NCBI GenBank assembly: GCA_020720965.1 | Contig: DYNS01000078.1 | Span: forward strand, 1-10,132 | Direction of reading: 5' to 3' | From: Anaerolinea sp. | GTDB taxonomy: Bacteria; Chloroflexota; Anaerolineae; Anaerolineales; Villigracilaceae | Length of the DNA stretch: 10,132 nucleotides | Shown here: positions 1 through 6,436 of the stretch, in pieces | Layout: every line of letters starts with the position of its first letter | Numbering within the stretch: position 1 is the first letter of the stretch | The notes under the pieces: generated by a model | Seen by the model: only the letters and a program-made list of their open reading frames with translations | Databases searched by the model: none | Told to the model about the DNA's origin: nothing | Position numbers and translations under genes: made by a program

Positions 1-487
1 CGGGTAAGCCCGCCCCGGTGGGGAACTTCTTGTATTCGCCGGTGCTGTCGTGGCAGACGAGACAATCTACATTTTCCTGCACGGAAAAGTCGTAGTTTTT
101 GTCTTTCCAGCCGTAGCCAACGTGGCAGCTGGTGCAGCGCGGTTCGTTGGATTGGATGTCGATACAGAAGTTGTTAATGAGGGTCTTCTTGCCAACGGTT
201 TGACCGGTGGTTTCGTTGACGTATTCCCAAGTCCAGTGGGTGGTGTGCATAATTTGGTCTGCCGCGTCTGTATGGCAGGAGAGGCAGGCTTTGGTGACAT
301 CTTGCGGCGTGGCAAAGGGACCTTGCAGCGCCGGAAGTTGACTATGGTCTACCGTTGGACCGGGTTCGGGTGTGCTTACGGGGGTGGTTTCTTGGGCAGA
401 AACCGGTTGCCCCAAAAACAAACCAGCAAGCGCGAAAGCCAGGGCAAGCCCTAACATCGCTTTGTACCAAATACGAGATGTGTGCAT
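1..487 (-). CDS. Octaheme c-type cytochrome, tetrathionate reductase family (N-terminal part, cut by window edge)
   Basis: This is the first 162 codons of a secreted multiheme cytochrome; the rest lies beyond base 1. I read it directly from the minus strand. An N-terminal signal peptide (hydrophobic residues about 9-27, probable cleavage after VSA near residue 31) implies export to the extracytoplasmic side. Three CXXCH haem-binding motifs are visible: CLSCH (68-72), CTSCH (118-122) and CLVCH (142-146). The segment around the first motif (LQGPFATPQDVTKACLSCH, then THWTW) matches my recollection of the octaheme tetrathionate reductase (OTR) family, whose members can reduce tetrathionate, nitrite or hydroxylamine. 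Eight haems cannot be counted here, so the family call rests on the N-terminus. ATG at 487 is preferred over the in-frame ATG at 493, because AAGGAG (496-501) is 8 nt from the former and only 2 nt from the latter. Confidence 0.82.
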   Translation of the reverse strand, partial: MHTSRIWYKAMLGLALAFALAGLFLGQPVSAQETTPVSTPEPGPTVDHSQLPALQGPFATPQDVTKACLSCHTDAADQIMHTTHWTWEYVNETTGQTVGKKTLINNFCIDIQSNEPRCTSCHVGYGWKDKNYDFSVQENVDCLVCHDSTGEYKKFPTGAGLP

Positions 488-493
488 GAGCAT

Positions 494-631
494 TTCTCCT
501 TGAAGGTTTATCAGCAATTCTTAATCAAAGACATTGCTTCTATTCTCATTCCTTATTTTCAGGGTTGTTTGTCAAATATATTAGTAACATTCATCACATT
601 AAGGGATGATTAAACACCTTGATTATTATGC
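494..631. other. AT-rich leader region upstream of the octaheme cytochrome gene
   Basis: This AT-rich non-coding stretch stands out from the GC-rich surroundings and should hold the promoter of the minus-strand cytochrome gene. A perfect TTGACA hexamer occurs on the minus strand at 570-575, but the best -10 at a 16-17 bp distance matches poorly. Other -10-like hexamers (CATAAT, TAATAT) have no good -35 partner. No open reading frame or clear operator palindrome is seen. Confidence 0.4.
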
Positions 632-688
632 CCATATAAAAACAAACGAAAACGCGCATCTTTGCCAGGGCGGGCAAAAATGCGCGTT
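632..688 (-). terminator. Intrinsic terminator after the Trx-VKOR gene
   Basis: A hairpin of 15 base pairs with one mismatch follows the stop codon of the gene ending at 709. The outer stem AACGCGCAT (651-659) pairs with ATGCGCGTT (680-688), the inner stem TTTGCC (661-666) pairs with GGCAAA (673-678), and the loop is 6 nt. Read on the minus strand, the stem is followed by a T-rich run containing GTTTGTTTTTA (about 638-648). The plus-strand side has no T-run, so it acts on the minus transcript. Confidence 0.85.
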
Positions 689-708
689 GCAGGCAAAAAA
701 CGGGAGAA

Positions 709-1731
709 TTAGCGGCGGGGGAGGGGCAGGAACGCCCGCTTAAGCGGGGGCAGAGAGAGGGCAAAGAGAATCGTCATAATCCAGGCGGAGGCGAGGCACC
801 AGGCGCAGGTCGCGCCGATGACAAACGGCTCTAAAAAGGTGAGATAGATGGAAAACGCCAAACCCGCAAAGGTCATGCCCCCCAAAGCCAGGTCTGCCAG
901 GCGGGCGGCGGGGGCTTTGCCAAAGCGGCTGATGACCCAGGCTGCCAAGATGAGCAGGTAGCCCCCCAAGCCCAAGATGCCGATGGGTAAGACCCCAAAA
1001 AGGTAGGCATATTCGCTTTGCTGAACGGCGTTGCAATCCCCTACGGGACCGCAGACCGCCGCGACTTGTTGAGTCTCCACATAAGCGAGGTAGCCTGCCA
1101 CGCCAAGCCCTACGACCGAAAGGGCGGGAAGGAGCCAGGGGTGAGAATCGCCTGGTTGAATGGCAGGGTAACGCCACAACGCGCCCAGCCCCACTGCCAG
1201 CATCAGCGCCAGGGTGAAGACCGCCAGCCCGTTGCCCAGCGGGTCGCGCCCAAAGGTCTCGGCAAGCGAGGCAGGGGCGGAGGTCTCTGGCAGGGCGGAG
1301 GAGTTTTCTTGCGGGGCGGTTTCGGGGGAGGCGGCAAGGGCTTCTTGCAGCCCCGGAATTTCTGCCCAGTCCACACCGCCCTGGGCGAGGTAGGAATCTA
1401 TCAGCCCTGGCAATTGTTCGGGGATGTCGGCAGAACCCATCAGTCCGTGTTCTCCGATGACCAAAAACGGGACTCCGCCCGAGGTGAGTTCAAAATGTTT
1501 GAGGGCATCCATGTAAAGGGCTTGTCCGGCGGGTTGGGTTACGTCAATTCCCACCATTTCCAGTTTTTCACCGTAGGTTTCAAACAGGGGAGGTAAAACC
1601 TCGGTGATGACGTATTCACAATGCCCGCAGGAGGGCGAGTAAAACAGGACGGCGCGTACCACACCGGGAGGGGTGGGGGTGAGGGGTGCAAGCAGGCTGA
1701 TGGCAAGGATAAGATTTGCGAGGAAGTTCAT
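709..1731 (-). CDS. Thioredoxin-fold / VKOR family fusion (membrane thiol oxidase)
   Basis: The protein (340 aa) couples a periplasmic-type thioredoxin-fold domain to a vitamin K epoxide reductase (VKOR) membrane domain. In bacteria such enzymes reoxidise disulfide-forming proteins and pass electrons to quinone. Residues 1-22 form a signal or anchor segment. The thioredoxin-like domain follows, with CGHC at 35-38 and a GGVPF cis-proline motif near residue 88. A low-complexity Ala/Pro/Ser/Glu linker covers about 128-165. The VKOR domain has loop cysteines C227 and C233, the YAYLFGVLPIG segment, and the quinone-site CAWC at 309-312; about five membrane helices can be drawn between 168 and 328. 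The domain order is the reverse of the usual bacterial fusion (VKOR first). The start is well fixed: AAGGAGG (1738-1744) lies 6 nt upstream. The gene stands alone, with its own promoter and terminator. Oxidase activity is inferred from the family. Confidence 0.9.
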   Translation of the reverse strand: MNFLANLILAISLLAPLTPTPPGVVRAVLFYSPSCGHCEYVITEVLPPLFETYGEKLEMVGIDVTQPAGQALYMDALKHFELTSGGVPFLVIGEHGLMGSADIPEQLPGLIDSYLAQGGVDWAEIPGLQEALAASPETAPQENSSALPETSAPASLAETFGRDPLGNGLAVFTLALMLAVGLGALWRYPAIQPGDSHPWLLPALSVVGLGVAGYLAYVETQQVAAVCGPVGDCNAVQQSEYAYLFGVLPIGILGLGGYLLILAAWVISRFGKAPAARLADLALGGMTFAGLAFSIYLTFLEPFVIGATCAWCLASAWIMTILFALSLPPLKRAFLPLPRR

Positions 1732-1763
1732 GGGGTGCCTCCTTAGAGGAAAGGTTTGTCCTC

Positions 1764-1792
1764 ATTGTAAACCCGCTCCGGGGTTTTCTAAA
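1764..1792 (-). promoter_or_regulatory. Promoter of the Trx-VKOR gene
   Basis: On the minus strand, TTTAGA (1787-1792, 4 of 6 to the -35 consensus) and TACAAT (1764-1769, 5 of 6 to the -10 consensus) are separated by exactly 17 bp. This leaves a leader of about 25 nt that contains the AAGGAGG ribosome-binding site. Confidence 0.6.
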
Positions 1793-1803
1793 ACGGTTTG
1801 GAG

Positions 1804-1809
1804 TACAAT
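1804..1809 (+). promoter_or_regulatory. Possible -10 element just before the permease start
   Basis: TACAAT lies only 6 nt before the ATG at 1816, a spacing that would give a leaderless or nearly leaderless mRNA. GGAG (1800-1803) is 12 nt from the ATG, which is far for a Shine-Dalgarno sequence. No good -35 hexamer is seen 16-18 bp upstream, so this is a weak call. Confidence 0.3.
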
Positions 1810-1815
1810 TTGCCC

Positions 1816-2886
1816 ATGCCGCCCCTTCTAAAATACCTCATCCGCCGCGCCCTGGTGATGCCCATTTCCGCTTTCATCATCAGCCTGGCGCTCTATGGCG
1901 GGGTGATGCTCACCCCTGCCGAGGTGCGGGCAGATTTGTATATGCCCAGCAACCTGAACCAGAACCTGACAGAAGAAGATATTGCCCGCCTGAAGGAAAA
2001 AATCATCACCCGCTATCACCTGCGCGACCCTTTCCCGATGCAGTATGCCTACTGGGTGCAGTCTATTGTGCTGGGCGAGTGGGGTTATAGCCCGTCTCTT
2101 AAGGCGGATGTGCTACCCGCGCTTTTGCAGCGCACCCCGGCAACGGTGGAATTGGCGTTTTATTCGCTGCTGCTCTTTGTTCCGTTGGGGCTTTTGGGTG
2201 GAGGGCTTGCCGGTTGGCGCAAAAACAGCCCGGAAGATTCCAGCCTGCGCCTGCTGGCTTTTATCTCCACCTCCCTGCCGCCTTTCATCCTGGCATTGAT
2301 GATGCTTTCCTTTTTCTATATCGGGTTGGGATGGTTCGCCCCTGGCAGGCTCTCCAACGCCCTCGGCTACCAACTCACCCCGGAAAACTTCCGCGCCTAT
2401 ACCGGCATGTACACGCTGGATGGCTTGTTGAACGGGCGACCGGACGTAACCCTGGACGCTTTTCGACACCTGGCAATGCCGGTATTTACCCTGAGCCTGT
2501 ATCACTGGGCAACGCTTACACGCATCACCCGCGCCAGCATGGTTGCCCAACGCGGGCAGGAATACATCATCGCCGCCCGCGCACGCGGTATTCACGGCGC
2601 TCGCCTGGTGTGGAAGCACGCCTTTCGCAACACCCTCGCCCCTTCGCTCACCTCCCTCACCCTTTCGGCGGCATCCCTGCTCACCGGCGTTTTTGTGGTG
2701 GAAATCATCTACGTTTATAACGGGGTGTCCTTCGTCATCCTGCGTGCCATGCAGGGCATTCCCGATGCCCCGGCGGTGCTGGGATTTTCGGTTTACAGTG
2801 TGATGCTCGTGCTTGGACTCATGTTCGGGCTGGATGTGCTACAAGCCCTGGCAGACCCGCGCATTCGGGAGGAAAACCTGGCATGA
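1816..2886 (+). CDS. ABC transporter permease, DppB/OppB family (peptide/nickel type)
   Basis: This is an inner-membrane permease subunit (356 aa from the chosen ATG) of a peptide/opine/nickel-type ABC importer. Residues 12-32 form the first membrane helix. A large extracytoplasmic loop follows (about 35-105) with the family-typical segment TRYHLRDPFPMQYAYW. Helices then run from about 112 to 345. The cytoplasmic EAA loop that docks the ATPase is clear near 249-271 (YIIAARARGIHGARLVWKHA, then FRN), followed by the conserved LAPSLTSL segment. The end overlaps the next permease gene by 4 bp (ATGA), so the pair is translationally coupled. An upstream in-frame TTG at 1798 would add six residues (MEYNLP), but the ATG gives a more typical DppB N-terminus. 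No binding protein or ATPase gene lies in the window, so the substrate cannot be told. Confidence 0.9.
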   Translation: MPPLLKYLIRRALVMPISAFIISLALYGGVMLTPAEVRADLYMPSNLNQNLTEEDIARLKEKIITRYHLRDPFPMQYAYWVQSIVLGEWGYSPSLKADVLPALLQRTPATVELAFYSLLLFVPLGLLGGGLAGWRKNSPEDSSLRLLAFISTSLPPFILALMMLSFFYIGLGWFAPGRLSNALGYQLTPENFRAYTGMYTLDGLLNGRPDVTLDAFRHLAMPVFTLSLYHWATLTRITRASMVAQRGQEYIIAARARGIHGARLVWKHAFRNTLAPSLTSLTLSAASLLTGVFVVEIIYVYNGVSFVILRAMQGIPDAPAVLGFSVYSVMLVLGLMFGLDVLQALADPRIREENLA

Positions 2887-3827
2887 GACGATTCTTCTCC
2901 CGCTGGCAAAACCTGTTGGGGTTGGGGCTGGTTCTCTTCTTTGGGGTGATTGCCCTCGCCGCGCCGATTCTCTCCCCGCAGAGTGAGAAGGAACCCGGCG
3001 CTTTTCAACGCACCGAGGGGGTAAAACGCACCAAACGCGAGCCTCAGCCGCCAGAAGTTGTTGCGCCCCTGGGCAGCCTGCCAGGACAGTTAGACGTTTT
3101 CCACGCCCTGGTATGGGGAACGCGAGACGCGCTGACCTTTGGCTTGCAAGTGACGCTGGCAACCGCACTTTTTGGCGTTTTGCTCGGCGCGGGCGCGGGG
3201 CTGGTGGGTGGCTGGTTTAACAGCCTGGTCTTAAGAATCGCGGATTCCTTTCTCAGTTTTCCCCTCATTGCCGGGGTGGTGTTTTTGGAACAGTTATGGC
3301 TCAACGCCATCACCGCCTCTGGCGGGGTTTTCTTTCGCGGGCAGATGATTCAGGAGCCGGTGGGCGGAATAAGCCCTATTGAGTGGCTTTTCCTGCACAC
3401 AGACGCACTCAGCGTGACGATTATTCTCTTCTCGTGGATGCCCTACGCCCGCCTCACCAATGCCATGGTGGCGGTTCTCAAACCCACCGAGTTCATTCAG
3501 GCGGCGCAAGCCTTGGGGGCAAGCCAGGCACGGATTTTGTTCCGGCATCTCATCCCCAACGCCGTTTCCCCGGCGCTGGTGCTTGCCGCCCGTGACGTGG
3601 GCGGGATGGTGGTGCTGCAAGCCACCCTTACCTTCATCGGCATCAGCAGCAGCTCGGTTTGGGGAACCATGCTGGCAATGGGCAGAGACTGGGTCATTGG
3701 ACCGGATGGCGGCATTTTTCGCTACTGGTGGGTCTTTTTGCCCACAACCCTGGCTCTCACCCTCTTTGGCGTGGGTTGGAACCTGCTCGGCGATGGCTTA
3801 AGCGACCTTCTCGACCCGCGAGAGTAA
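2883..3827 (+). CDS. ABC transporter permease, DppC/OppC family
   Basis: This is the second permease subunit (314 aa), the partner of the preceding DppB-type protein. Residues 8-30 form the first membrane helix. A charged cytoplasmic or extracytoplasmic stretch (about 33-70) follows, then VFHALVWGTRDALTFGLQV, which matches the DppC region leading into the transport domain. The EAA loop is clear at about 203-226 (EFIQAAQALGASQARILFRH, then LIPN), followed by a terminal segment ending GVGWNLLGDGLSDLLDPRE, the classic DppC C-terminus. An insertion of about 40 residues (135-175) between helices is longer than I expect for the family. GGGAGG lies 10 nt before the ATG, which overlaps the stop of the upstream gene. 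ATPase and substrate-binding subunits must be encoded elsewhere. Confidence 0.9.
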   Translation: MRRFFSRWQNLLGLGLVLFFGVIALAAPILSPQSEKEPGAFQRTEGVKRTKREPQPPEVVAPLGSLPGQLDVFHALVWGTRDALTFGLQVTLATALFGVLLGAGAGLVGGWFNSLVLRIADSFLSFPLIAGVVFLEQLWLNAITASGGVFFRGQMIQEPVGGISPIEWLFLHTDALSVTIILFSWMPYARLTNAMVAVLKPTEFIQAAQALGASQARILFRHLIPNAVSPALVLAARDVGGMVVLQATLTFIGISSSSVWGTMLAMGRDWVIGPDGGIFRYWWVFLPTTLALTLFGVGWNLLGDGLSDLLDPRE

Positions 3828-3862
3828 AGTGGCAAGTGGTAAGTGATAAGTGACGAATGACA
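3828..3862. repeat. Degenerate heptanucleotide tandem repeat (5 units)
   Basis: Five in-register 7-bp units start on the base directly after the permease stop codon: AGTGGCA, AGTGGTA, AGTGATA, AGTGACG, AATGACA. The array fills the first half of the 65-bp gap before the UDG-like gene. It belongs to the same style of 7-bp periodic spacer seen at three other gene junctions in this window. Confidence 0.75.
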
Positions 3863-3892
3863 AACAACTACCGGACGAAAAGATAAAACCCC

Positions 3893-4477
3893 ATGCCTAC
3901 CCTCCCCGAACTCCTCCACAGCCTGCAAACCCTGCAAAACGACCCCCTCGCCCATGCCGGGACGAATATCGTCATCAGCCGGGGCAACCCGCAAGCCCGC
4001 ATTTTACTTGTCGGCGAAGCGCCGGGACCGCAGGAAGACAAAATTGGCAAGCCTTTTGTGGGTCCCGCCGGACAAATGTTGGATAAAGTGCTGCAAGCCG
4101 GTGGTTTTGACCCGGAACAGGATGTTTACATCATCAACTCCGTTTTTCGGATGCCGCCGGGGGAGGCAGGAAAAAACTTTCGCAAGCCGAATGATGCCGA
4201 AATTGATTTTTACCGCCCGTTTGTGTTCTCATTTATCGAAATTTGCCAGCCCCTCATCATCCTGCTGACCGGGAACGTAGCCAGCCAATCGGTTTTGGGT
4301 AAGACTGGAATCACCTCCCTGCGCGGGCAGTGGTTTCAGGTGCAGGGACATTGGACAATGCCCATTTTTCACCCCTCCTACCTGCTGCGGAATCCGTCTA
4401 AAGCGCCGGGTTCTCCCAAATCGCTGATGTGGACGGATATTCAGGAAGTGAAGCGCAAGTTCGACTCGCTTCAGTAA
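3893..4477 (+). CDS. Uracil-DNA glycosylase superfamily protein, family-4-like but lacking the Fe-S cysteines
   Basis: The protein (194 aa) has the signature motifs of the UDG superfamily, closest to family 4 (UdgA): GEAPGPQEDKIGKPFVGPAG at 41-60 for the uracil-binding/catalytic motif and HPSYLLR at 160-166 for the minor-groove loop. Such enzymes remove uracil from DNA to start base-excision repair. Family-4 enzymes hold a [4Fe-4S] cluster with four cysteines; by manual alignment the matching positions here are L14, D17, R86 (in FRMPPG, where KCRPPG is usual) and Y107 (in FYRPF, where CRPF is usual). The only cysteine is C118. It may be a cluster-free glycosylase or a paralogue with changed function. 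No convincing Shine-Dalgarno sequence precedes the ATG. The end overlaps the oppositely oriented radical SAM gene by 7 bp. Confidence 0.85.
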   Translation: MPTLPELLHSLQTLQNDPLAHAGTNIVISRGNPQARILLVGEAPGPQEDKIGKPFVGPAGQMLDKVLQAGGFDPEQDVYIINSVFRMPPGEAGKNFRKPNDAEIDFYRPFVFSFIEICQPLIILLTGNVASQSVLGKTGITSLRGQWFQVQGHWTMPIFHPSYLLRNPSKAPGSPKSLMWTDIQEVKRKFDSLQ

Positions 4478-5412
4478 CGCCCCTGGGCAATGCTCCAAAA
4501 GCGCTCGCCGCGCCGCGAAACGGGTTGAATGCGCCCCTGGTCTTGTAAGCGCCCAAGCAGGGCAGCGCCTTCTTCGGCTGTCCACTTTGTGAGGGTGGCA
4601 AGCAGGTCTTTTTCTCGCATGGGGTGACGAGTGAGAATATCTATCAGCGCCTCGGCAACGTCTGAGTCGCCGGAAAGGCTGAAAGCGCCGCCGGTTTCTG
4701 CGATGATGCGGGCGCGCCTGCCCAAAAGAAACTGGGCTCGCTGGAGGGCTTCTTCAGATGCCGGTTCCACCCAGGGTTCGGCGGGCGGGCGGGTGGGCAA
4801 GAGCAGGTGAACTTCATCGGGGGAGATGGTTTCCAGGGCAGCGGAAAGCGCTTGCAGGTCGCGCAGCCCGTCATTTATCCCCTTAATGAGCATGACTTCC
4901 ACCCATAACTGCCCGCCATATTCGGCGCGGAAGTCGCGTAAGCCTTGCAGGAGTTGGGGAAGGCGCAGGGAGGCGTGCGGACGGTTGATTTTACGGTACA
5001 GACGTTCGCTTGCGGCATCCAGGCTGGGCAGGACGGCATCGGCGGCGAGCAGGTCGCGGCGAACCTGGGGCAGGTGCAGGAGAGCGCCATTGGTGATGAC
5101 GGCAACCGGCAGTTCCGTCTCTTGTTTGACGGCGTTGATGAGCCAGCCCAGCTCACTGTGCAGGGTGGTTTCGCCGGAACCGACGAAAGTGACCCAATCC
5201 ACTGCGCCGGGGGGCAGGGCGGCGATGGCTTCTTGCAGTTGCTCCAAAATTTGCACTCGCGGCACGTATTCGCGCCGCTCCAGCGTGAAGGGGGAGGTGC
5301 GCCCTAATTGGCAGTAGACGCAGTTCCAGTTGCAGGTCTTAAAGGGGACAGGGTCTATGCCGAGGGAGTTGCCCAAACGCCGGGAGGGGACGGGACCAAA
5401 GACGGTTTTCAT
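4471..5412 (-). CDS. Radical SAM protein, COG0731-like, with C-terminal winged-helix-like domain
   Basis: The protein (313 aa) starts with FGPVPSRRLGNSLGIDPVPF and carries the radical SAM cluster motif CX3CX2C at C27, C31 and C34 (CNWNCVYCQLGRT). This binds the [4Fe-4S] cluster that cleaves S-adenosylmethionine. A glycine-rich SAM-contact segment (TFVGSGETTLH) and a PVAVITNGALL strand follow, as in the TIM-barrel fold of the superfamily. The last 65 or so residues (from DSDVAEALIDIL to the end) look like a small winged-helix domain. The N-terminal signature fits the Fe-S oxidoreductase group that includes wyosine-synthetase-like proteins, but the true substrate is unknown. The ATG lies 1 nt after the stop of the small upstream gene and has no Shine-Dalgarno of its own, so translation is probably coupled. 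Its 3' end overlaps the convergent UDG-like gene. Confidence 0.88.
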   Translation of the reverse strand: MKTVFGPVPSRRLGNSLGIDPVPFKTCNWNCVYCQLGRTSPFTLERREYVPRVQILEQLQEAIAALPPGAVDWVTFVGSGETTLHSELGWLINAVKQETELPVAVITNGALLHLPQVRRDLLAADAVLPSLDAASERLYRKINRPHASLRLPQLLQGLRDFRAEYGGQLWVEVMLIKGINDGLRDLQALSAALETISPDEVHLLLPTRPPAEPWVEPASEEALQRAQFLLGRRARIIAETGGAFSLSGDSDVAEALIDILTRHPMREKDLLATLTKWTAEEGAALLGRLQDQGRIQPVSRRGERFWSIAQGRY

Positions 5413-5413
5413 T

Positions 5414-5653
5414 TTAGTTGAGGGAGAAACTGGCGCAAAACTTTGCCGGGCGCAAGCGGCTTGGCAGGTTCACCTTGCCCGCTTTGCGGCGGGCGTAGGC
5501 ACAAGCGGCATCGAAGAGCCGCCAGGCTTCGGCTTCCGGCAGGGAATACAGGTCACAAAACAATACGCCCTGTTGCAGGAGGAAATCCGCAATCAGGGCG
5601 CGTTCCAGGGTAGATTGAGGCAAAACGGGCACAAAACCACTGAGATTTGACAT
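5414..5653 (-). CDS. Small protein of unknown function, coupled to the radical SAM gene
   Basis: I do not recognise this 79-aa protein. It begins MSNLSGFVPVLPQSTLERAL, has a likely helical stretch (STLERALIADFLLQQGVLF), and ends in a basic segment (YARRKAGKVNLPSRLRPAKF). It contains three cysteines (33, 51, 73) but no paired metal motif, and no signal peptide. The ATG at 5653 is preferred to an in-frame ATG at 5686 because GGAGG (5658-5662) lies 4 nt before it. The stop codon is 1 nt from the start of the radical SAM gene, so the two form an operon and this protein may be a partner or substrate. Reality as a gene is supported by the spacing and ribosome-binding site only. Confidence 0.6.
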   Translation of the reverse strand: MSNLSGFVPVLPQSTLERALIADFLLQQGVLFCDLYSLPEAEAWRLFDAACAYARRKAGKVNLPSRLRPAKFCASFSLN

Positions 5654-5697
5654 ACTGCCTCCAATGACCAACACGGCTTGAACCATATCTCATTGCT

Positions 5698-5741
5698 GGA
5701 AAAGCCCTCAGCCCAATCCCGGTGAAAGAGGGGCTGGGCTG
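5698..5741 (-). terminator. Probable terminator of the NifX/ATPase cluster
   Basis: Downstream of the last cluster gene, CAGCCCA (5709-5715) pairs perfectly with TGGGCTG (5735-5741) around a 19-nt loop. Read on the minus strand, the stem is followed by AGGGCTTTTCC, a short T-run. The GC-rich arms and position suit a weak intrinsic terminator, but the element also resembles a dispersed intergenic palindrome. Confidence 0.45.
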
Positions 5742-5772
5742 ACTGCTGACACTACCTACCGACACTGACACT
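5742..5772. repeat. Degenerate 7-bp repeat tract between NifX-like gene and its terminator
   Basis: On the minus strand, directly at the TAG stop of the gene ending at 5771, the gap reads as imperfect units TAGTGTC, AGTGTCG, GTAGGT (one base short), AGTGTCA, GCAGTCA. The AGTGTCA unit is identical to units in the large array at 6437-6583, so the two share ancestry or mechanism. Confidence 0.5.
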
Positions 5773-6142
5773 ATCCATGTCCGTGCGCCACGCTTTCGTC
5801 ACAGGGGGCGGCTTCCTTCAACTTGCCGCCGAGGAAGTTCTCCAGCGCCTGGCGCACTGTTCCGCTGGCGCCGGTTGCCGCCTGAATACCAACCTGCTCG
5901 AAGAACTGAATGGCGCGCCCGCCCATCCCGCCGCTGAGCATAACGTTGGCGTTCTGCTGTTTGATGAAGCCGGGAACCTGTCCGGGCGCGTGTCCATCCA
6001 CAAAGGGGTTGGCAACGCCCTGCACAGCGGTCACTTCGCCGTTTTCCACATCCACCAGAATAAAGTAGGGCGCGTGTCCAAAGTGTTGGGCGACTGCGCT
6101 TTCGAGTCCGTTGTTGTTTTCTGCGGTCACTGCAATTTTCAT
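5771..6142 (-). CDS. NifX/NifB-type dinitrogenase Fe-Mo cofactor family protein (second copy)
   Basis: This is a 123-aa single-domain protein of the NifX / MTH1175-like family, whose members bind and carry Mo- or Fe-containing clusters. It starts MKIAVTAENNNGLESAVAQHFGHAPYF with the typical AQHFG turn (19-22). The central VMLSGGMGGRAIQFFEQVGI segment (67-86) is the family hallmark, followed by AATGASGTVRQALENFLGGKL. The tail (PCDESVAHGHG) supplies a cysteine and two histidines that could bind metal. GAGGAG sits 7 nt before the ATG, inside the end of the DUF59-like gene, from which it is separated by a single base. With no nif structural genes nearby, an ORP-type role is more likely than nitrogenase cofactor assembly. 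It is the last gene of the cluster. Confidence 0.88.
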   Translation of the reverse strand: MKIAVTAENNNGLESAVAQHFGHAPYFILVDVENGEVTAVQGVANPFVDGHAPGQVPGFIKQQNANVMLSGGMGGRAIQFFEQVGIQAATGASGTVRQALENFLGGKLKEAAPCDESVAHGHG

Positions 6143-6143
6143 G

Positions 6144-6434
6144 TTAAAACTCCTCGTTAAGTATTTTTTCCAAATCTTCTGCCATCACATACCCCTCGAC
6201 GGCGATTTCTTGTGATTTTACTCCCGGCACACTTGCTACAGCGGCGCGGATATCCAAAGCCAACGTCACGGCGATGGGACAGACAAACGAAGACGGGCGA
6301 AAGGTGTAGCGCACCTTGCCCAGCAAATCCGCCCACAGGTTTTCCACCAGGCGCATTCGCACAACGTCCGTGTTTGTCTCCGGGTCCATGACGGTTTTTA
6401 GTTTTTCGAGAATGGCGGTTTCGAGGTCGGTCAT
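6144..6434 (-). CDS. DUF59 / MIP18-like metal-sulfur cluster assembly protein
   Basis: This 96-aa protein resembles the DUF59 (PaaD/SufT/MIP18) domain, which takes part in Fe-S cluster assembly and often works with, or is fused to, Mrp-type ATPases. It has a DPET motif (17-20, matching the usual DPE), and an S-F-V-C-P-I segment with C52 at the conserved reactive cysteine. The VPGVKSQEIAVEGY strand closes the domain. Usual family size is about 100 residues, so it is complete. It lies downstream of two Mrp/MinD-like ATPase genes, which fits a carrier or assembly role. The ATG has no Shine-Dalgarno sequence: the heptamer array stops 2 bp upstream. The next in-frame methionine (16) would remove the first helix, so 6434 is kept. 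Confidence 0.8.
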   Translation of the reverse strand: MTDLETAILEKLKTVMDPETNTDVVRMRLVENLWADLLGKVRYTFRPSSFVCPIAVTLALDIRAAVASVPGVKSQEIAVEGYVMAEDLEKILNEEF

Positions 6435-6436
6435 AG

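Noticed and set aside
1798..1815. TTG start adding six residues to the DppB-type permease
   Set aside because: The added residues (MEYNLP) precede a standard DppB N-terminus that begins at the ATG at 1816, and the TTG has no ribosome-binding site at the right distance.
4826..5317. Plus-strand reading frame of 163 codons opposite the radical SAM gene
   Set aside because: It is an Arg/Ser-rich antisense shadow with no recognisable domain or ribosome-binding site.
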